Assembly: GCF_028372415.1 (NCBI RefSeq)
Contig: NC_092873.1
Location: 354,916,128-354,980,127, forward strand
Direction: 5' to 3'
Source: Notamacropus eugenii
Lineage: Eukaryota; Chordata; Mammalia; Diprotodontia; Macropodidae
Length of the DNA: 64,000 bases
Position numbers and translations under genes: made by a program. How positions within the stretch are numbered: position 1 is the first letter of the stretch; each line of letters starts with the position of its first letter. The notes under the pieces are model-generated. The model saw only the letters and a list, made by a program, of their open reading frames with translations. It was not told the origin of the DNA and made no database searches. Below are positions 12,890-23,786 of the stretch, one piece after another.

Positions 12890-13270
12890 GTATACCTTTG
12901 TATGGAAGAATATAGAGATTTATCATTATTTACTGAAATCCAGTTCCATATCACTCACTTCCTACTGGACATTTCCAAATATATATATCCTAAAGGCATC
13001 TCAAATTCTACATTCCAGAACGAAACTGATGCTATTATCCTCCTTCCCCCAATCTGTAACTTCTTTCAAACTTCTCTTTTTGTTGATGGTACTACAATCC
13101 TCCTAGTCAGTCCAAATCACTCATGATTCTTTTCTTCTCCCACTCCTCACTTTCAGTTAGCTCTCAAACACTGTTCACCTACCACCACCTTAACATTCTA
13201 TTTCTCTGGCTACCTTCTCTGATGCAGTTCAGACCCTTGATACCTCCTGCCTGACTGCTGTTTTGCTTTG
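12890..13270 (+). repeat. L3/CR1 or L2-like LINE fragment
   Basis: Phrases such as 'ttcctactggacatttcc', 'aaaggcatctcaaattctac' and 'gaaactgatgctattatcctcc' read as the reverse-transcriptase region of L3/L2-type LINEs in plus orientation. Short open frames at 12810-13126 fall in it and are not host exons. Confidence 0.6.
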
Positions 13271-14340
13271 CTTTATTTTTCAAACCCTAACATATTCAGT
13301 TAAGACAATAGCAAGGCAAACAAATAGACAACAGAATACCTCTCAACCCCAACCACTCTCCTAAACAAAATTGGTACAACTTTCTTCGGTTTCCAGTAGG
13401 TAAATAACAATTCTTGGAAACTCACTTCAAGGTGAAAAAAGCTATCCTTTCTGTGTATGGTTGCATGGGATAATAAAAGTAATTCAGCTTCCTCTGGTTG
13501 ATCTTATTAGCTAGCACTAAGACTTATGAATACCCCTCCAGTTCAGAAATTTACTTCACTGGTTCCAGAGTTTAAAAATTCTGTCTAAACTCCTGGATTA
13601 AAGGATACCATTGCAGAATTACCCATGTGGTTTCTCTTCCTTTATTTGCCCCAGACAGATTCCTTCTTTAAGGTCACAGCAGAAGGTTAGCTCTGTGCCA
13701 GGTTGTATAGGTGGAGGCTCCCTTCTTACCTTCTATCCTATTACTGGCCCTCATCATAAATGGTTTCTTCTCTACACTTTTCTTCAAAACCACTGTGATG
13801 GAATTCATTTGTTGAGTCATACATCTTGAAGGATTCAGACTTCTTAGGATATCTCCCAATGAATTTCAGTAACCTTTGTTTAGCCATTATTAGTGCTGAA
13901 GTTGGTCAGGAGTCTTATATTGTGGATAACTTAATGTGTCTTTACTATATACAAATCTAGTCATGTCACTCCTTCAGAAATCTTGTAGCCTTTGTGGTTT
14001 CTCTGGAGTCCTTTGTTTACCTTTCAAAACCCTACTCAGCTCTAGTCTTTTCATCAGAAATGTTTAAAAGTCCTCTAATTGAGGGCTCACTTTTTTTCCC
14101 CCTCTTTGTAGGATTATACTAAACTTTACAAGATGAATAATTTTTTATTGCAAGTCTATATCTTTTGCCTTTGGTAATATTTTATTCCAAGATACCTCAT
14201 TTAAAGAGGAAGCTACAAGAATATGTAATACTGACATTGGTACTTCAATTACTTTTTTTCTGGCTGGTTATTTTTTTTCTTTGATATGGAAAAGTTTGAA
14301 TTTTGGCTGAACCACTCCTTGGACCATTTTCATCATGTCC
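13270..14340. other. Intronic stretch, nothing recognised
   Basis: Slightly more GC than its surroundings, with two overlapping short open frames on opposite strands (13611-13859). No splice-bounded exon, repeat family or RNA structure could be supported. Confidence 0.35.
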
Positions 14341-15075
14341 TCTGCTTCTAATAGATTTGGACAGTTTTCATTTATATTTCATGAAATATACTATCCAGCC
14401 ATAGCAATCTACTGTTTGATAATCACAAAGACCCAAACTTCTAGGACAAGAACTCATTATGTGATAAAAACTGCTAAGAAGACTGGAAACCAGTTTGGCA
14501 GAAAATAGGTAAAGATCAATATCTCACACCTTATACCAAGATAAGGTCAAAATGGGTATAAGATATAGACCTAAAGAGTGATACTATGGGCAAATTAAAA
14601 AAGTAGGGAAGCATCGAACAGTTTTATCTGGCAGATCTATGGCTAAGGTAAAAATTTATGAGCAAACAAGAGATAAAGAGTATTACAAGACATAAAATGG
14701 GCAATTTTGATTAGATTAAATTTAAAAGTTTGTGCACAAACAAATGCAGACAAGATTAGAAGGAAAGTAGAAAGGCTGGGGGAAAGATTTTGCAGCAATT
14801 ATCAAGTCAAATTTATAAAATACAAGTCACTCTCCAATTGATATGGTAAAGGATATGATCAAGTAGCTTTCAGATGAAGAAATCAAAGCTATCTACAGTC
14901 ATATCAATAAATGTTTTAAATCACTATTGATCAGAGAAATACAAATTAAAATAACTCTGAGGTACTATCTCACATTTATCAGATTAACTAATATGACAGA
15001 AAAGAAAAATCAGAAATATTGGAGATGTGGGAAAATTGGGACATTAAAGCACTGTTGGTGGAACTGTTAAATAAT
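14340..15075 (+). repeat. L1 LINE ORF2 fragment
   Basis: The wording follows the C-terminal third of L1 ORF2: 'ggtcaaaatgggtataagatatagacc', 'atcaatgttttaaatcactattgatcagagaaatacaaattaaaat', 'ggtactatctcacatttatcag' and 'gggacattaaagcactgttggtggaactg'. Many stops. It is cut by the SINE at 15085. Confidence 0.75.
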
Positions 15076-15082
15076 ACAGCCA

Positions 15083-15272
15083 TCTTTTTGAGTTCAAATC
15101 TGGCCTCACTTAGCAACTGTGTGACCCTGGACAAGTCACTGGACCATTTTTGCTTCAGTTTCCTTATCTGTAAAATGAGCTGGAGAAGGAAATGGCAAAC
15201 CGCCCCAGTATCTTCTCCAAGACAACCCCAAATGAGGTCACAAAGAATTGGACACAACTGAACAACAAATCG
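15083..15272 (+). repeat. Marsupial tRNA-RTE SINE (MAR1-like)
   Basis: It has the order 'gagttcaaatctggcctca', 'tgtgaccctggacaagtcac', 'cagtttccttatctgtaaaatgagctggagaaggaaatggcaaac', 'ccaaatgaggtcacaaagaattggacacaactgaacaac'. The tail resembles the 3' end of BovB/RTE LINEs, which are thought to mobilise this SINE class. It is one of the better preserved copies and a main reason for calling the genome marsupial. Confidence 0.85.
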
Positions 15273-15985
15273 TATATAATCAGTTAAACATGATCTGTTA
15301 GGGGTATTTTTTAAAGGTATTTTTCCCCCTGGATTTTTCTGGTATCAGAATATTTTCATTTTGAAAATCTAGTAATTGTTTTGCAAAGCCAAAGTACAAA
15401 TTATATTTCCCAAAAATTGTAATCTCTTTCTAATCTGTCAAACAGTAGTCATCCACTGGGAATTAGTCATCCATACACTTAGAAAAGAGTCACTGACCTC
15501 TCTTAACTTAGCACAAAAACAAGACACAAAAAGAAAAACCTCCAAAGGAAAAAAAGGGAAGGACTTAGAGTTACATTTCAACAAATTATTCCAGCCAGAC
15601 AAAACTGACATATAAGAAGTATGTATAGCAAAGGTGAGAATGATGAATTATTAAAATATTGACATAAAACAAAGACCATCAAGATCTTCCATAAGTATTT
15701 GTGGCAATACAATGTGAAAATTATAATAAGATTAACTAGAGATATCTAATAAGTATAATGCACAATCTTTATGAAGATTTGAAATTATAGTGTGAAACTC
15801 AAAAGTCAATCTGTTGATAATGACTTTTTAACACCTCAAAATTTTGACTCTAAGATAGTCTGTCCTATTTCATTGTGACAGTTTAAATGTAGAATATCTC
15901 ATATTTCTTTAAGTTAGAAAAAGCCATGGGGGCAATAATACAGGTATTAACCCAGAAAGTCAAAGATAAAGGAAAGGCAAAAAAA
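15272..15985. other. Intronic stretch, nothing recognised
   Basis: AT-rich; the 79-codon open frame at 15376-15615 has no recognisable domain and no supporting context. Confidence 0.35.
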
Positions 15986-15989
15986 ATGC

Positions 15990-16380
15990 CCTAAACACAA
16001 AGCAGATGCCAATCAACTGGGGAACAAACTGTCATATATGATTGTAACAAAATATTTTTATACAATAAGAAATGACAGATAAAAGGAATACAGAAAAACA
16101 TGGGAAAATCTATATGAACTGACACAATATCAAGTAAGCAGAAAATAAAGAATGGCTACAATAAATAAATTTTTAAAAAGCATGTAAAAGTAGCTTAGAC
16201 TAGATTAATTATAATAACATCTTGGTACCAGAAAAGATCTTCTTGATGTACAGATGAGTAACAAGTGCAGAATAAGTTGCATCTATTTTAATTGGAAGAA
16301 AAGAGGATGGTGGACAGGAGTGTTTATTCAGGAGTTACTTCTATATCCAAAAAAAGCATCAAAAAGAAAAACTTTTGTTG
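15990..16380 (+). repeat. L1 LINE 3' fragment
   Basis: The wording 'gatgccaatcaactggggaacaaactg', 'aatatttttatacaataagaaatgacag' and 'gaaaatctatatgaactgacac' belongs to the last part of L1 ORF2 in plus orientation. It is probably the continuation of the element at 14340-15075, split by the SINE and by unrecognised sequence. Confidence 0.65.
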
Positions 16381-16444
16381 AAAAAAAAATCCATTATGTC
16401 ATTACTTTAAGGGACTAAAGACTAAGTTTAATTCTTTTTATTCT

Positions 16445-16705
16445 GAGGTTACTAGAAGGCACAGTATAGAGTGCTAGGGCTGGAATTAGGAGGACCAGGA
16501 TTCAAAGCCAGAAGACTCCCACATTTAACTATATGACCCTGGGCAAGTCACTTAACCTGTCTGCCTCAGTTTCCTCTTCTGTAATATGAGGATAATAACA
16601 GCATCTACCTCCCAGAGCTGTTGTGAGGCTCAAATGAGATAATATTTGTAAAGTGCTTAACACAGTAACTGGTACATAAGAGGTGCTTAGCAAAGGCTTG
16701 TTTTC
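16445..16705 (+). repeat. MIR/THER-type SINE, long copy
   Basis: Nearly full MIR-like order: 'ggcacagtatagagtgctaggg', 'tatgaccctgggcaagtcacttaacctg', 'tgcctcagtttcctcttctgtaatatgag', 'gttgtgaggctcaaatgagataatatttgtaaagtgctt', 'ggtacataagaggtgctt'. Confidence 0.85.
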
Positions 16706-16939
16706 TTCCTTTTATTTGAAAATGAAGTTGATCACAAGACTGACAATACAAAAGAATTTCCTCTAGAAATATAAAATGCTCAAACAGAAAGCCAAATAAA
16801 AGCTGTAAATAATCCAGTCTCAGAAAGGAAAGCAGAACCAGCTTTAAAGGAGATAACTTAGGGAAAAATGTTTTCCAAATGGATTTAAAATTGAATTCTA
16901 TTAAACTTCTAAAGAATACCATGTGAACACCCTACAAGG

Positions 16940-17460
16940 CTCATTATTGGGAAAACCTCATCATCTGATGAAATCTTATCAACCCTGGTATTCTACACCT
17001 CATCACCACCCTTCTGTCCCTCACATGCAAGGGTGGAGTCAGCTCCAAAACCTTCAATCAAGGAGGGAGCTAAGCTCAGAACATCCCTGACCTGGCTATA
17101 CTACTTTGAGACTTCTCTAACTTCTTTATTATGACCCAGAAAGCTCATCATCCTGTAAGATCCCATCAGCCTTGGCATCTACCCTTTCATCTCCCTCTGT
17201 CTCGTTCATTCAAGGAGGGAGCTCATGTCTCATTTCTCACTTGGCTGCATTATTTTGGGACTTCTCTGACTTCCCCACAATTCACTCTTCTACTCTTTCA
17301 TGCTCCCCTCTCTCCCAGCTTTTAGACTTCCTTTACTGTGTAGTCTTTCCCCATGAGACAGTGAGCTCCCAGAGGGCAAAGACTGCCTATTTTCATATTT
17401 CTGCCCCACAGCACTTAGCACACTTAGCACATTATAGGAGATTAATAAATAGTGACTGAT
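16940..17460 (+). repeat. Old LINE-tail repeat with two internal tandem units
   Basis: The 3' end (17330-17460) has an L2/L3-like tail: 'acagtgagctcccagagggcaaagactgcc', 'agcacttagcacac', 'agattaataaatagtg'. The body contains two diverged copies of a unit of about 190 bases (16945-17130 and 17138-17285). They share 'ctcatcatc', 'tcaaggagggagct' and 'gacttctct(a/g)actt'. Short open frames on both strands (17131-17685) fall in the repeat and are not genes. Confidence 0.55.
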
Positions 17461-17689
17461 TAAAAAGGAATTAAAGTACAAAATGCAAGTAGAATTTAAT
17501 AATTCAACTTCACAATAAACCAAGTATAAACACCTTTCCTTTACACATCTCAAAAATTGAGAAAGGAAGCATTCTACCAAACTCTTCATAAGACATAGTC
17601 CTAATACCCAAATCAGTAAAACATAAATCAAAGAAAAGAAAAAATGGACAAATATAATTAATAAGAATGTTGATTCAAAAAACATTTTA

Positions 17690-19950
17690 ATATTTTAGCC
17701 AGGGTTGCACTGACTTATCTAAAACAAAATCATTATGATCAGGTCAAACTTATAGCAGGGATACAAGAATTGTTCAACATTTAGGCACAGAGATATTTTA
17801 AAAATAACATAAAATGGTAAGGACAAAGGAAACATGCAAAGGATAAACATTAGATGCTTTTCCAATTAAAAAAAGTAAAGATGTCCTTTTCCCCCGCAAC
17901 TCTACTAAAGTTACTGTCTCATTTAATTTCTTTACTGTTTCCCTAGGATTTAGGGAGAGTTTAGTCTCCTCTTTACCTATCTTTCCCAGGTACTATTTAT
18001 ATAGTTCTTAAAATGCTAGAAGGTATTTCAACAAGGCAAAAAACAAACTCTTGTCTCCCTATTTACTGATCACACAATGGCTTGTTTAGAAAATCCTAAT
18101 GAATCAGCAAGAAACTAAATGAGATAATAGCTTCAGTAAAATTGCAGACTACAAAATAAAGTAAATCCACAAAAATCAACAGCTTGTAACATATATGAAC
18201 AAAATCCAGCGAGTAATAGTAGAAAGATAAGTGTCATTCAAAATTAACTAGAGAATATATAAAATGTCTGAGCATCAATCTAACAAAGGACACTGAATAT
18301 TTGTGCAGATTCAATTAAAAATTATTTCCCTCAAGAAAAAAACAAATGAAATAGCAAAAGGAATCTTCAATGCTAAAGGTTGGGTCATGCTAATATAATA
18401 AAAATGACAATACTACCATAATTACTGTAATTTAGTAATTAGTTCAGATTCCCATAATCAAACTACCAAACACATACTTTACAAAAGTAGACAAATTCAT
18501 TTAGAGGTTTAAAAACAAAAAAGATCTAGACATTGAAAAAAAAAAATAATTAAAAGAGGACAGGAATGAACAAGGAATAGCACTTCCAGATCTGAAATTA
18601 TATTATAAAATCCAATCATCAAAACTATTTGGTCCTGGTTAAAAAAAATAGAGAAATCTATCAATGGAACAAATTAGATAATGGGAAAATTCAAAATAAT
18701 GTCAGAAAATAAACACATAAACATAAATTACCTAGGAAAAAACTCTTATGTGACCAAAACTCTTAGGGAACCTATAAAGCATTCAGGTATTCATAACAAA
18801 TTAGGTTAAGACTTAGACCAAATCTCAAAACAAATCAAAATAGTTTAATTCATTAAATATCATGCCATAAAGGAATTAAAAGAGCAGATTATATATCTTT
18901 GACAATTATGGCGTAGGTGTGAATTCTTAGCCAAACAAGATAGAGGCAATTACTAAATATAAAATAGATAGCTTCAAATGGAAAATTTATTCATAAACAA
19001 AATTAATGCAACTGGGATAAGAAAGGAAGTAGTTAACTGGAGAAAAAAAGTCTTTGTATTCCATCTCCTGTAAGAGTCTGATATGCAAACTACATGGAAA
19101 ACTGACAAAAACACATGCATGTAAGACATTCCTCAATAGATAAATGATCAAAGGATAAAGTTGTTAAATAGTTCTCAAAAAAGTAGAAAACTATTGACAA
19201 TCCTATGAAAACATGCCAGAAATCAACAAATGAAAAACAAATCAAAACAATCCTCACAACCAGAAAATTAGCAAAGATGACAAAAAACTGGAATAACCAA
19301 TGTTGGGAGAATTCCAGAAATACAAAACAAACTAATACATTAGTAGAGGGCTGTGAATTAGTCTAACTATTTGGGAAAGGATTTGTAAATTATACAAAAA
19401 AAATTATTAAATTGTTCATATCCTTTGACCCATAGATTCTACTAACAGAGATGTGCTCCAAGGTTGTCACTGGGGGAAAAAAAAGGCTCCACGTAAATCA
19501 AATTATTTATAGCAACACTTTTTGTGGTAGCAAAGAACTGGAAATAAGATAGATGTACACTGATTGGAAAATGGCTAACCAAACTGTGAGGTGAATGAAA
19601 TACAATATTACTATGCTCTAACAAATTATGGATACAGAGAAGCAAGGAAAGAAGCATACAAACTTATAATAAGTGAGTATGCAGAACCAATACATGTAAA
19701 AAACTAATTATTGTAACATTAGAAACAAAAAGTGTGGCCCAAAAAGCAAGATAACACGTCCCTCTACCTCCAATTCCTTTGCAGAAGTGAGCTTATGGCA
19801 GGGGTAACAATGATCAGGTGTTCTTTGCACATATCATTTTTTTATATACTTTTGCTAAATTATTATTCTCTTCCTCTTTTTAAAAAAAGTTCTTTGTTAT
19901 TAGGTATGGCTCTCTGGGAAGGGGGAGAGATACAGGGGGAAATTAGCTAA
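17690..19950 (+). repeat. L1 LINE, ORF2 reverse transcriptase to 3'UTR
   Basis: Wording typical of ORF2 downstream of the RT centre is seen ('attgttcaacatttaggcacag', 'aacaaactcttgtctccct', 'gataatagcttcagtaaaattgcag', 'atctaacaaaggacactgaa', 'aaatagagaaatctatcaatggaac'). The ORF2 end is at about 19380-19660, and the 3'UTR ('ggctctctgggaagggggagag') ends near 19950. It is plus orientation and full of stops. Confidence 0.75.
18817..18917 (+). repeat. Segment repeated at 19965-20070 (copy A)
   Basis: About 100 bases of the L1 region are repeated 1.15 kb downstream. The first 34 bases are identical, and the rest differs by a 4-base and a short insertion plus a few substitutions. The flanking L1 regions on the two sides are much less alike. 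Confidence 0.8.
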
Positions 19951-19964
19951 CGAAAAAACAAAAC

Positions 19965-20700
19965 ACCAAATCTCAAAACAAATCAAAATAGTTTAATTAA
20001 TTCATTAAATATTATGCCATAAGGGAATTAAAAGAGAAGCAAACTATATATCTTTGACAATTACGGCCTACATGAAAAACAAAAGATATCTGTAAAAGCA
20101 TATAAATTAAAAAAAAAATGTTCATACCTTTTAACCCAGTGATTCCAGTACAAGGCATATAACCAAAAGGAAGTCATTAACAAAAGGAAAAGAATCATAT
20201 ACACAAAAACATTTTTAGCAGCAATTTTTGTAAAAGCAAAGAACTGGAAACAAATTTGAGGTCCATCAGTTTGGGAATGAAAAACAAGCTGTGCAACATG
20301 AGCATAACAGAATATTACTGTGCTGTAAAAAACTACAAGTATGATACATAGAAGCCTGGGAAACAGTATGTGGACTGATGCAAAGTTAAGTAAACAGAGC
20401 CAAAAAAACCCTTTTATATTACATTGTAACATAAATAAAGACAACCACCACAAAACAATAAAAACTAAACATCATCAGATTGTGATGACTCAGTTTGTCT
20501 CCAAATTAAGATGAATAGGACACCTCCCTCTCATTCCTCTTTAGAGCTAGGGGTCCTTGGGTATGGAATAGGATTCACTCAAAGTAAATATTAGTTATGC
20601 AGAATTTTTTCCTCTTTTTAAAAGAATATTCTATGCTATAGAGGACAGCTCTCTGGGAAGAGGAGTGGTATAACAAGAAATATAAGTGATATAAAAAAAT
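19965..20700 (+). repeat. L1 LINE 3' copy, downstream of the previous one
   Basis: It starts with the segment repeated from 18817-18917, then runs from L1 ORF2 end wording ('aacccagtgattccagtacaagg', 'gcaaagaactggaaac', 'tattactgtgctgtaaaa', 'ggactgatgcaaagttaagtaaacag') into a 3'UTR ('gacagctctctgggaagaggag'). It is a second L1 3' end directly after the first. Confidence 0.7.
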
Positions 20701-21244
20701 CAATTAAAAAAATCTACTTTTAAAAACCTGGAAAATGAAGTTCACCACTCATCTCCAGTTAAGATGTCATGAAAAGTTGTAGGAGCCCAGTTCTTTCACT
20801 TTTACAACCCAGCACACAGCTGAAAAAGGTACCAGATAAAGCACTGATTAAAAAAAGAGAAAGAGAGAAACTAAGCTCCTATTTGCAATCCAGAATTGCA
20901 TAAAGATAGCCAGAAGCCTGTGGAGAGAAGATGCACTGGAGAATACAGCATGAGATCAAATAAACATGTACTGAAACCAGATCCTGGCCCTGGTTGATCA
21001 GAACTTAAATGGGGGACAGAGCCAGAGACGATAGGTCCACTGCAAAAGGACACAGGCCCTGATTACTCCTCAGAGAACAAAGGGAGCCACGGCAGAAAAG
21101 ATAGACAACTTAGTACCTGAGGAAGGGGAATACAACCTTGAAGGAGGACTAAAATCTAACAAATTCTTATTTGGGAACAACTTAAGGAAAAAGAAACAGA
21201 TCAACGAATAAACATTTATTATCATGGGAGAGTGGGAGGACCTA

Positions 21245-21425
21245 CAGCCTCAGGCTAGGTCCTTAGGTGCAGCCTTTTGACTGAGTACAAGTTTTACAGA
21301 ACAAATACTTTTCTTAATAGGATTTGTTCAGTGAAGTTTGGATTCAGTCAAAGGGCATCACTTAAGGACCCAGAGGGTCACATACGGCATCAAAGCCACA
21401 AGTTCCCCAGCCCTGTGCTAGCCCC
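21245..21425. mobile_element. Non-autonomous hAT-like element, second copy
   Basis: It shares the internal palindromic layout of the family at 6177-6313: 'ggtccttaggtgcagccttttgactgagt', 'ttttacagaacaaata', then the mirrored 'ggatttgttcagtgaagtttggattcagtcaaaggg' and 'ccccagccctg' at the end. The left terminus is poorly preserved. Confidence 0.65.
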
Positions 21426-22204
21426 ATTGGTCAAGGGCAGCACTCAAACTGGAGCACCAGGAGTCGAAGAACAAAGCTGAGGACTAAGAAGTAGGTAAAA
21501 TACTAGTATCAGTCAACCAATCCAGAATGACAATAGCATTCAGCTCACAGAAGGGACAGGAAGAGACAAGACCTAACAGGGCCTACTCTACTAATAGAGG
21601 AGAACTGGAGGGACAGAACCACAGTCTCAATCCAAGAACTATGAGTGGAAATATCAGTAAACAGAAGAAAATACTAAAGCAAATGAAAAACTTACTATGG
21701 GTTATGAGAACCCCAAGAAGTAATTGCAAACAAAAAGATTATGTCCACATCAATACAAGAAAGCATTAGAGGAAAAAAAATTACATGTCCACAAGTACTA
21801 CAGGACTGTCTGTGTAGAAGAACTAAAGCAAAAGCTAAAAAGTGAAATTAGGTTCAGATAAAGAGTTCTAGATAGAAAAGAGTTCTGTTCCACAGAAATA
21901 TGGAAAGAGGATAACTTAGAACAGAAAGCTAAAAATCCTATATTAATAGTGGACTCTGAAAAAAAGAATAGAAAAATTAGAACATAAGGACTCCAATGCA
22001 AGAAATATTAGAAAAGACTCAAAGAACTGAAAATGTAAGAAATCTAGCACAAAAAAATAACTGTGCTAGAAAATTAGTAAAGAATTTTAAAATCAGACTA
22101 ACTGAAAAACACAATCAAACAAAACATCTAGACAGCATATTTCAAGAAATCATAAACGTATATCACTTAGATCTATTAGAACCAGAGATAGCTACCGTTC
22201 AGTC

Positions 22205-22442
22205 TTTTCAGGTGAGAATGCCTCTTATCATCCCATTTGGGGATTTCTTGGCAAAGATAATGGAGTAGTTTGCCATTTCCTTCCCCAGTTCATTTTACAG
22301 AAAAGGAACTGAGGCAAACAGCGTTAAAGTGACTTGCCCAGGGTCATACAGCTATTAAGTGTGTGGGGCAAGATTTGAACTCAGGAAAATGAGTCTTCCT
22401 GTCTTCAAGTCAGGCTCTCTATCCATTGTGCCAAAATGCACA
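22205..22442 (-). repeat. Marsupial tRNA-RTE SINE (minus orientation)
   Basis: Reverse-oriented copy of the SINE at 15083: 'cccatttggggatttcttggcaaagataatggagtagtttgccatttcc', then 'gaactgaggcaaacagcg', 'cagggtcatacagctattaagtg', 'atttgaactcagg', ending at 'ctctatccattgtgcc'. It lies inside the L1 ORF1 region and is therefore younger than that L1. Confidence 0.85.
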
Positions 22443-22644
22443 GTTTTCAAAGCTAAAGGAAAAAAAAAACACACTGCAATACCAAGAAACCACAAAATCA
22501 TATAAGACAATGAATGCAAAGGAAAGAAAATCTAAAAATTTAACATTCCAAAAGGCAAACAACCTTACAATCAAGAATAACTTACCTTGCAAACCCCACA
22601 AAACTAAGTATAATCCTAGAAGGGGAAAATCGACACCTAGTATA

Positions 22645-22800
22645 TTGTTCAATCAATAAACATTAGTGCCTAACAATGTATGTGCAAGGCACTATGGCTA
22701 GAGATACAAAAAAGAGAAAACATAGTACCTCCCTCTCAAGGAGCTTACGGTCTAATTAACAGGGCAGACAACATGCAAATGGATACATATATATATATAG

Positions 22801-22847
<47 letters not shown>

Positions 22848-23290
22848 CAAGCTTTATAAATAAAAATTTAGGAAAAATAGATAAATAGGATAAATAATTA
22901 ACAGAGGGAAGGTACTAGAATTAAGAGCAGTTAGAAAAGTCTTTCTGCATAAAATGGGACTTGAGCTGGTACTTAAAGGAAGCCAGGAAACTCAGTAGGC
23001 TAAGTGAGAAGGATTAAGAACTCTAGGAATGAAAGACAAAGATAAGTACCTGGAGCCAAAAGATAGAATATATTGTTTGTGGAACAGGTAAGAGACCAGT
23101 GTCAGTGGATCAGACAGTACATGGTGAGGAGAAAGGTATAAGAAGACTAGAAAGGTAGGGGAGGGCTCCATCATTAAAGGGCTTTGAATGTCAAATAGAA
23201 TATTTTGTATTTGATCCCAAAGGTGCTAAGGAGACATTAACTCCAGGGTGGCAATTATAAAGCTTAGACAAGGCAACAGTAAAAACATGG
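22645..23290 (-). repeat. L3/CR1 LINE copy (minus orientation) inside the L1 composite
   Basis: Reverse complement of the L3 3' end and ORF2 C-terminus. Read on the plus strand: 'tcaataaacattagtgcctaac', 'aaggcactatggctagagatac', 'caaggagcttacggtctaat', 'agagggaaggtactagaatt', 'acttaaaggaagccaggaa', 'agaagactagaaaggtagg', 'aagggctttgaatgtcaaatagaatattttg'. The same family, in the other orientation, is at 4985-6175. L1 ORF1-type sequence lies on its left and L1 ORF2 endonuclease-type sequence on its right. Confidence 0.75.
22784..22845. repeat. TA/CA microsatellite
   Basis: A run of TA dinucleotides, then about eleven CA units, then a longer TA run. It sits inside the L3 copy and is likely to be length-polymorphic. 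Confidence 0.95.
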
Positions 23291-23786
23291 TTAGAAGAAA
23301 CAAGCAGGGAGGCTACATTAAACTTAAAAGGCATCATAAATAATGAAATAATATTAACATTTAATATATATGCACCAAATATCATGGCATCAAAGTACTT
23401 CGAGGAAAAGTTAAATTACAGAAATTGCAAAACTATAATAGTTGAGGAGCTTCAGCATGTCAATTTCAGAACTCAGTAATTCTAACAAAAAGATAAACAA
23501 GAAAGAATATTAAGGGCCTACCTACATCTGGAAATGAATGAATGGTAATAGAAAAGAATACACGTATTTCTCAACTTTGCACGGCCTCTCTACAAAAAAT
23601 GTAAAGGCCATTGTAAAGACCATGTATTAGGGCATAAAAAAAACTATAATAATGCAAAAAAGTCAAAATATGAAATAAACCTTTTACTGACAAGACAATA
23701 AAAATTGCAATCAATGTGGCCTCTGAAGAAAGAGCTCAATTTTAAATAGGGCTAAGTAATTTAATTTCTTAAGAAACTGTGGATCA

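Larger units (their letters stand above)
20740..22645 (+). repeat. L1 LINE composite: 5'UTR and ORF1 region
   Basis: Start of a long plus-orientation L1 composite reaching to about 29170. The first kilobase resembles L1 5'UTR. The part at 21500-22640 is lysine/glutamine-rich when read as ORF1 and is A-rich on the plus strand. It contains wording like 'aataacttaccttgcaaaccccacaaaactaagtataatcc', which fits the end of ORF1. It is interrupted by a hAT-like element (21245-21425) and a SINE (22205-22440). Confidence 0.6.

Noticed and set aside
15083-15272. tRNA-like sequence at the heads of SINEs
   Set aside because: These are SINE heads that have lost tRNA folding features. They do not form a full cloverleaf and are repeated through the window, so no tRNA gene is called.
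22784-22845. Regular repeat that might suggest an array
   Set aside because: It is a simple TA/CA microsatellite with no spacers. CRISPR arrays are not expected in a vertebrate genome.
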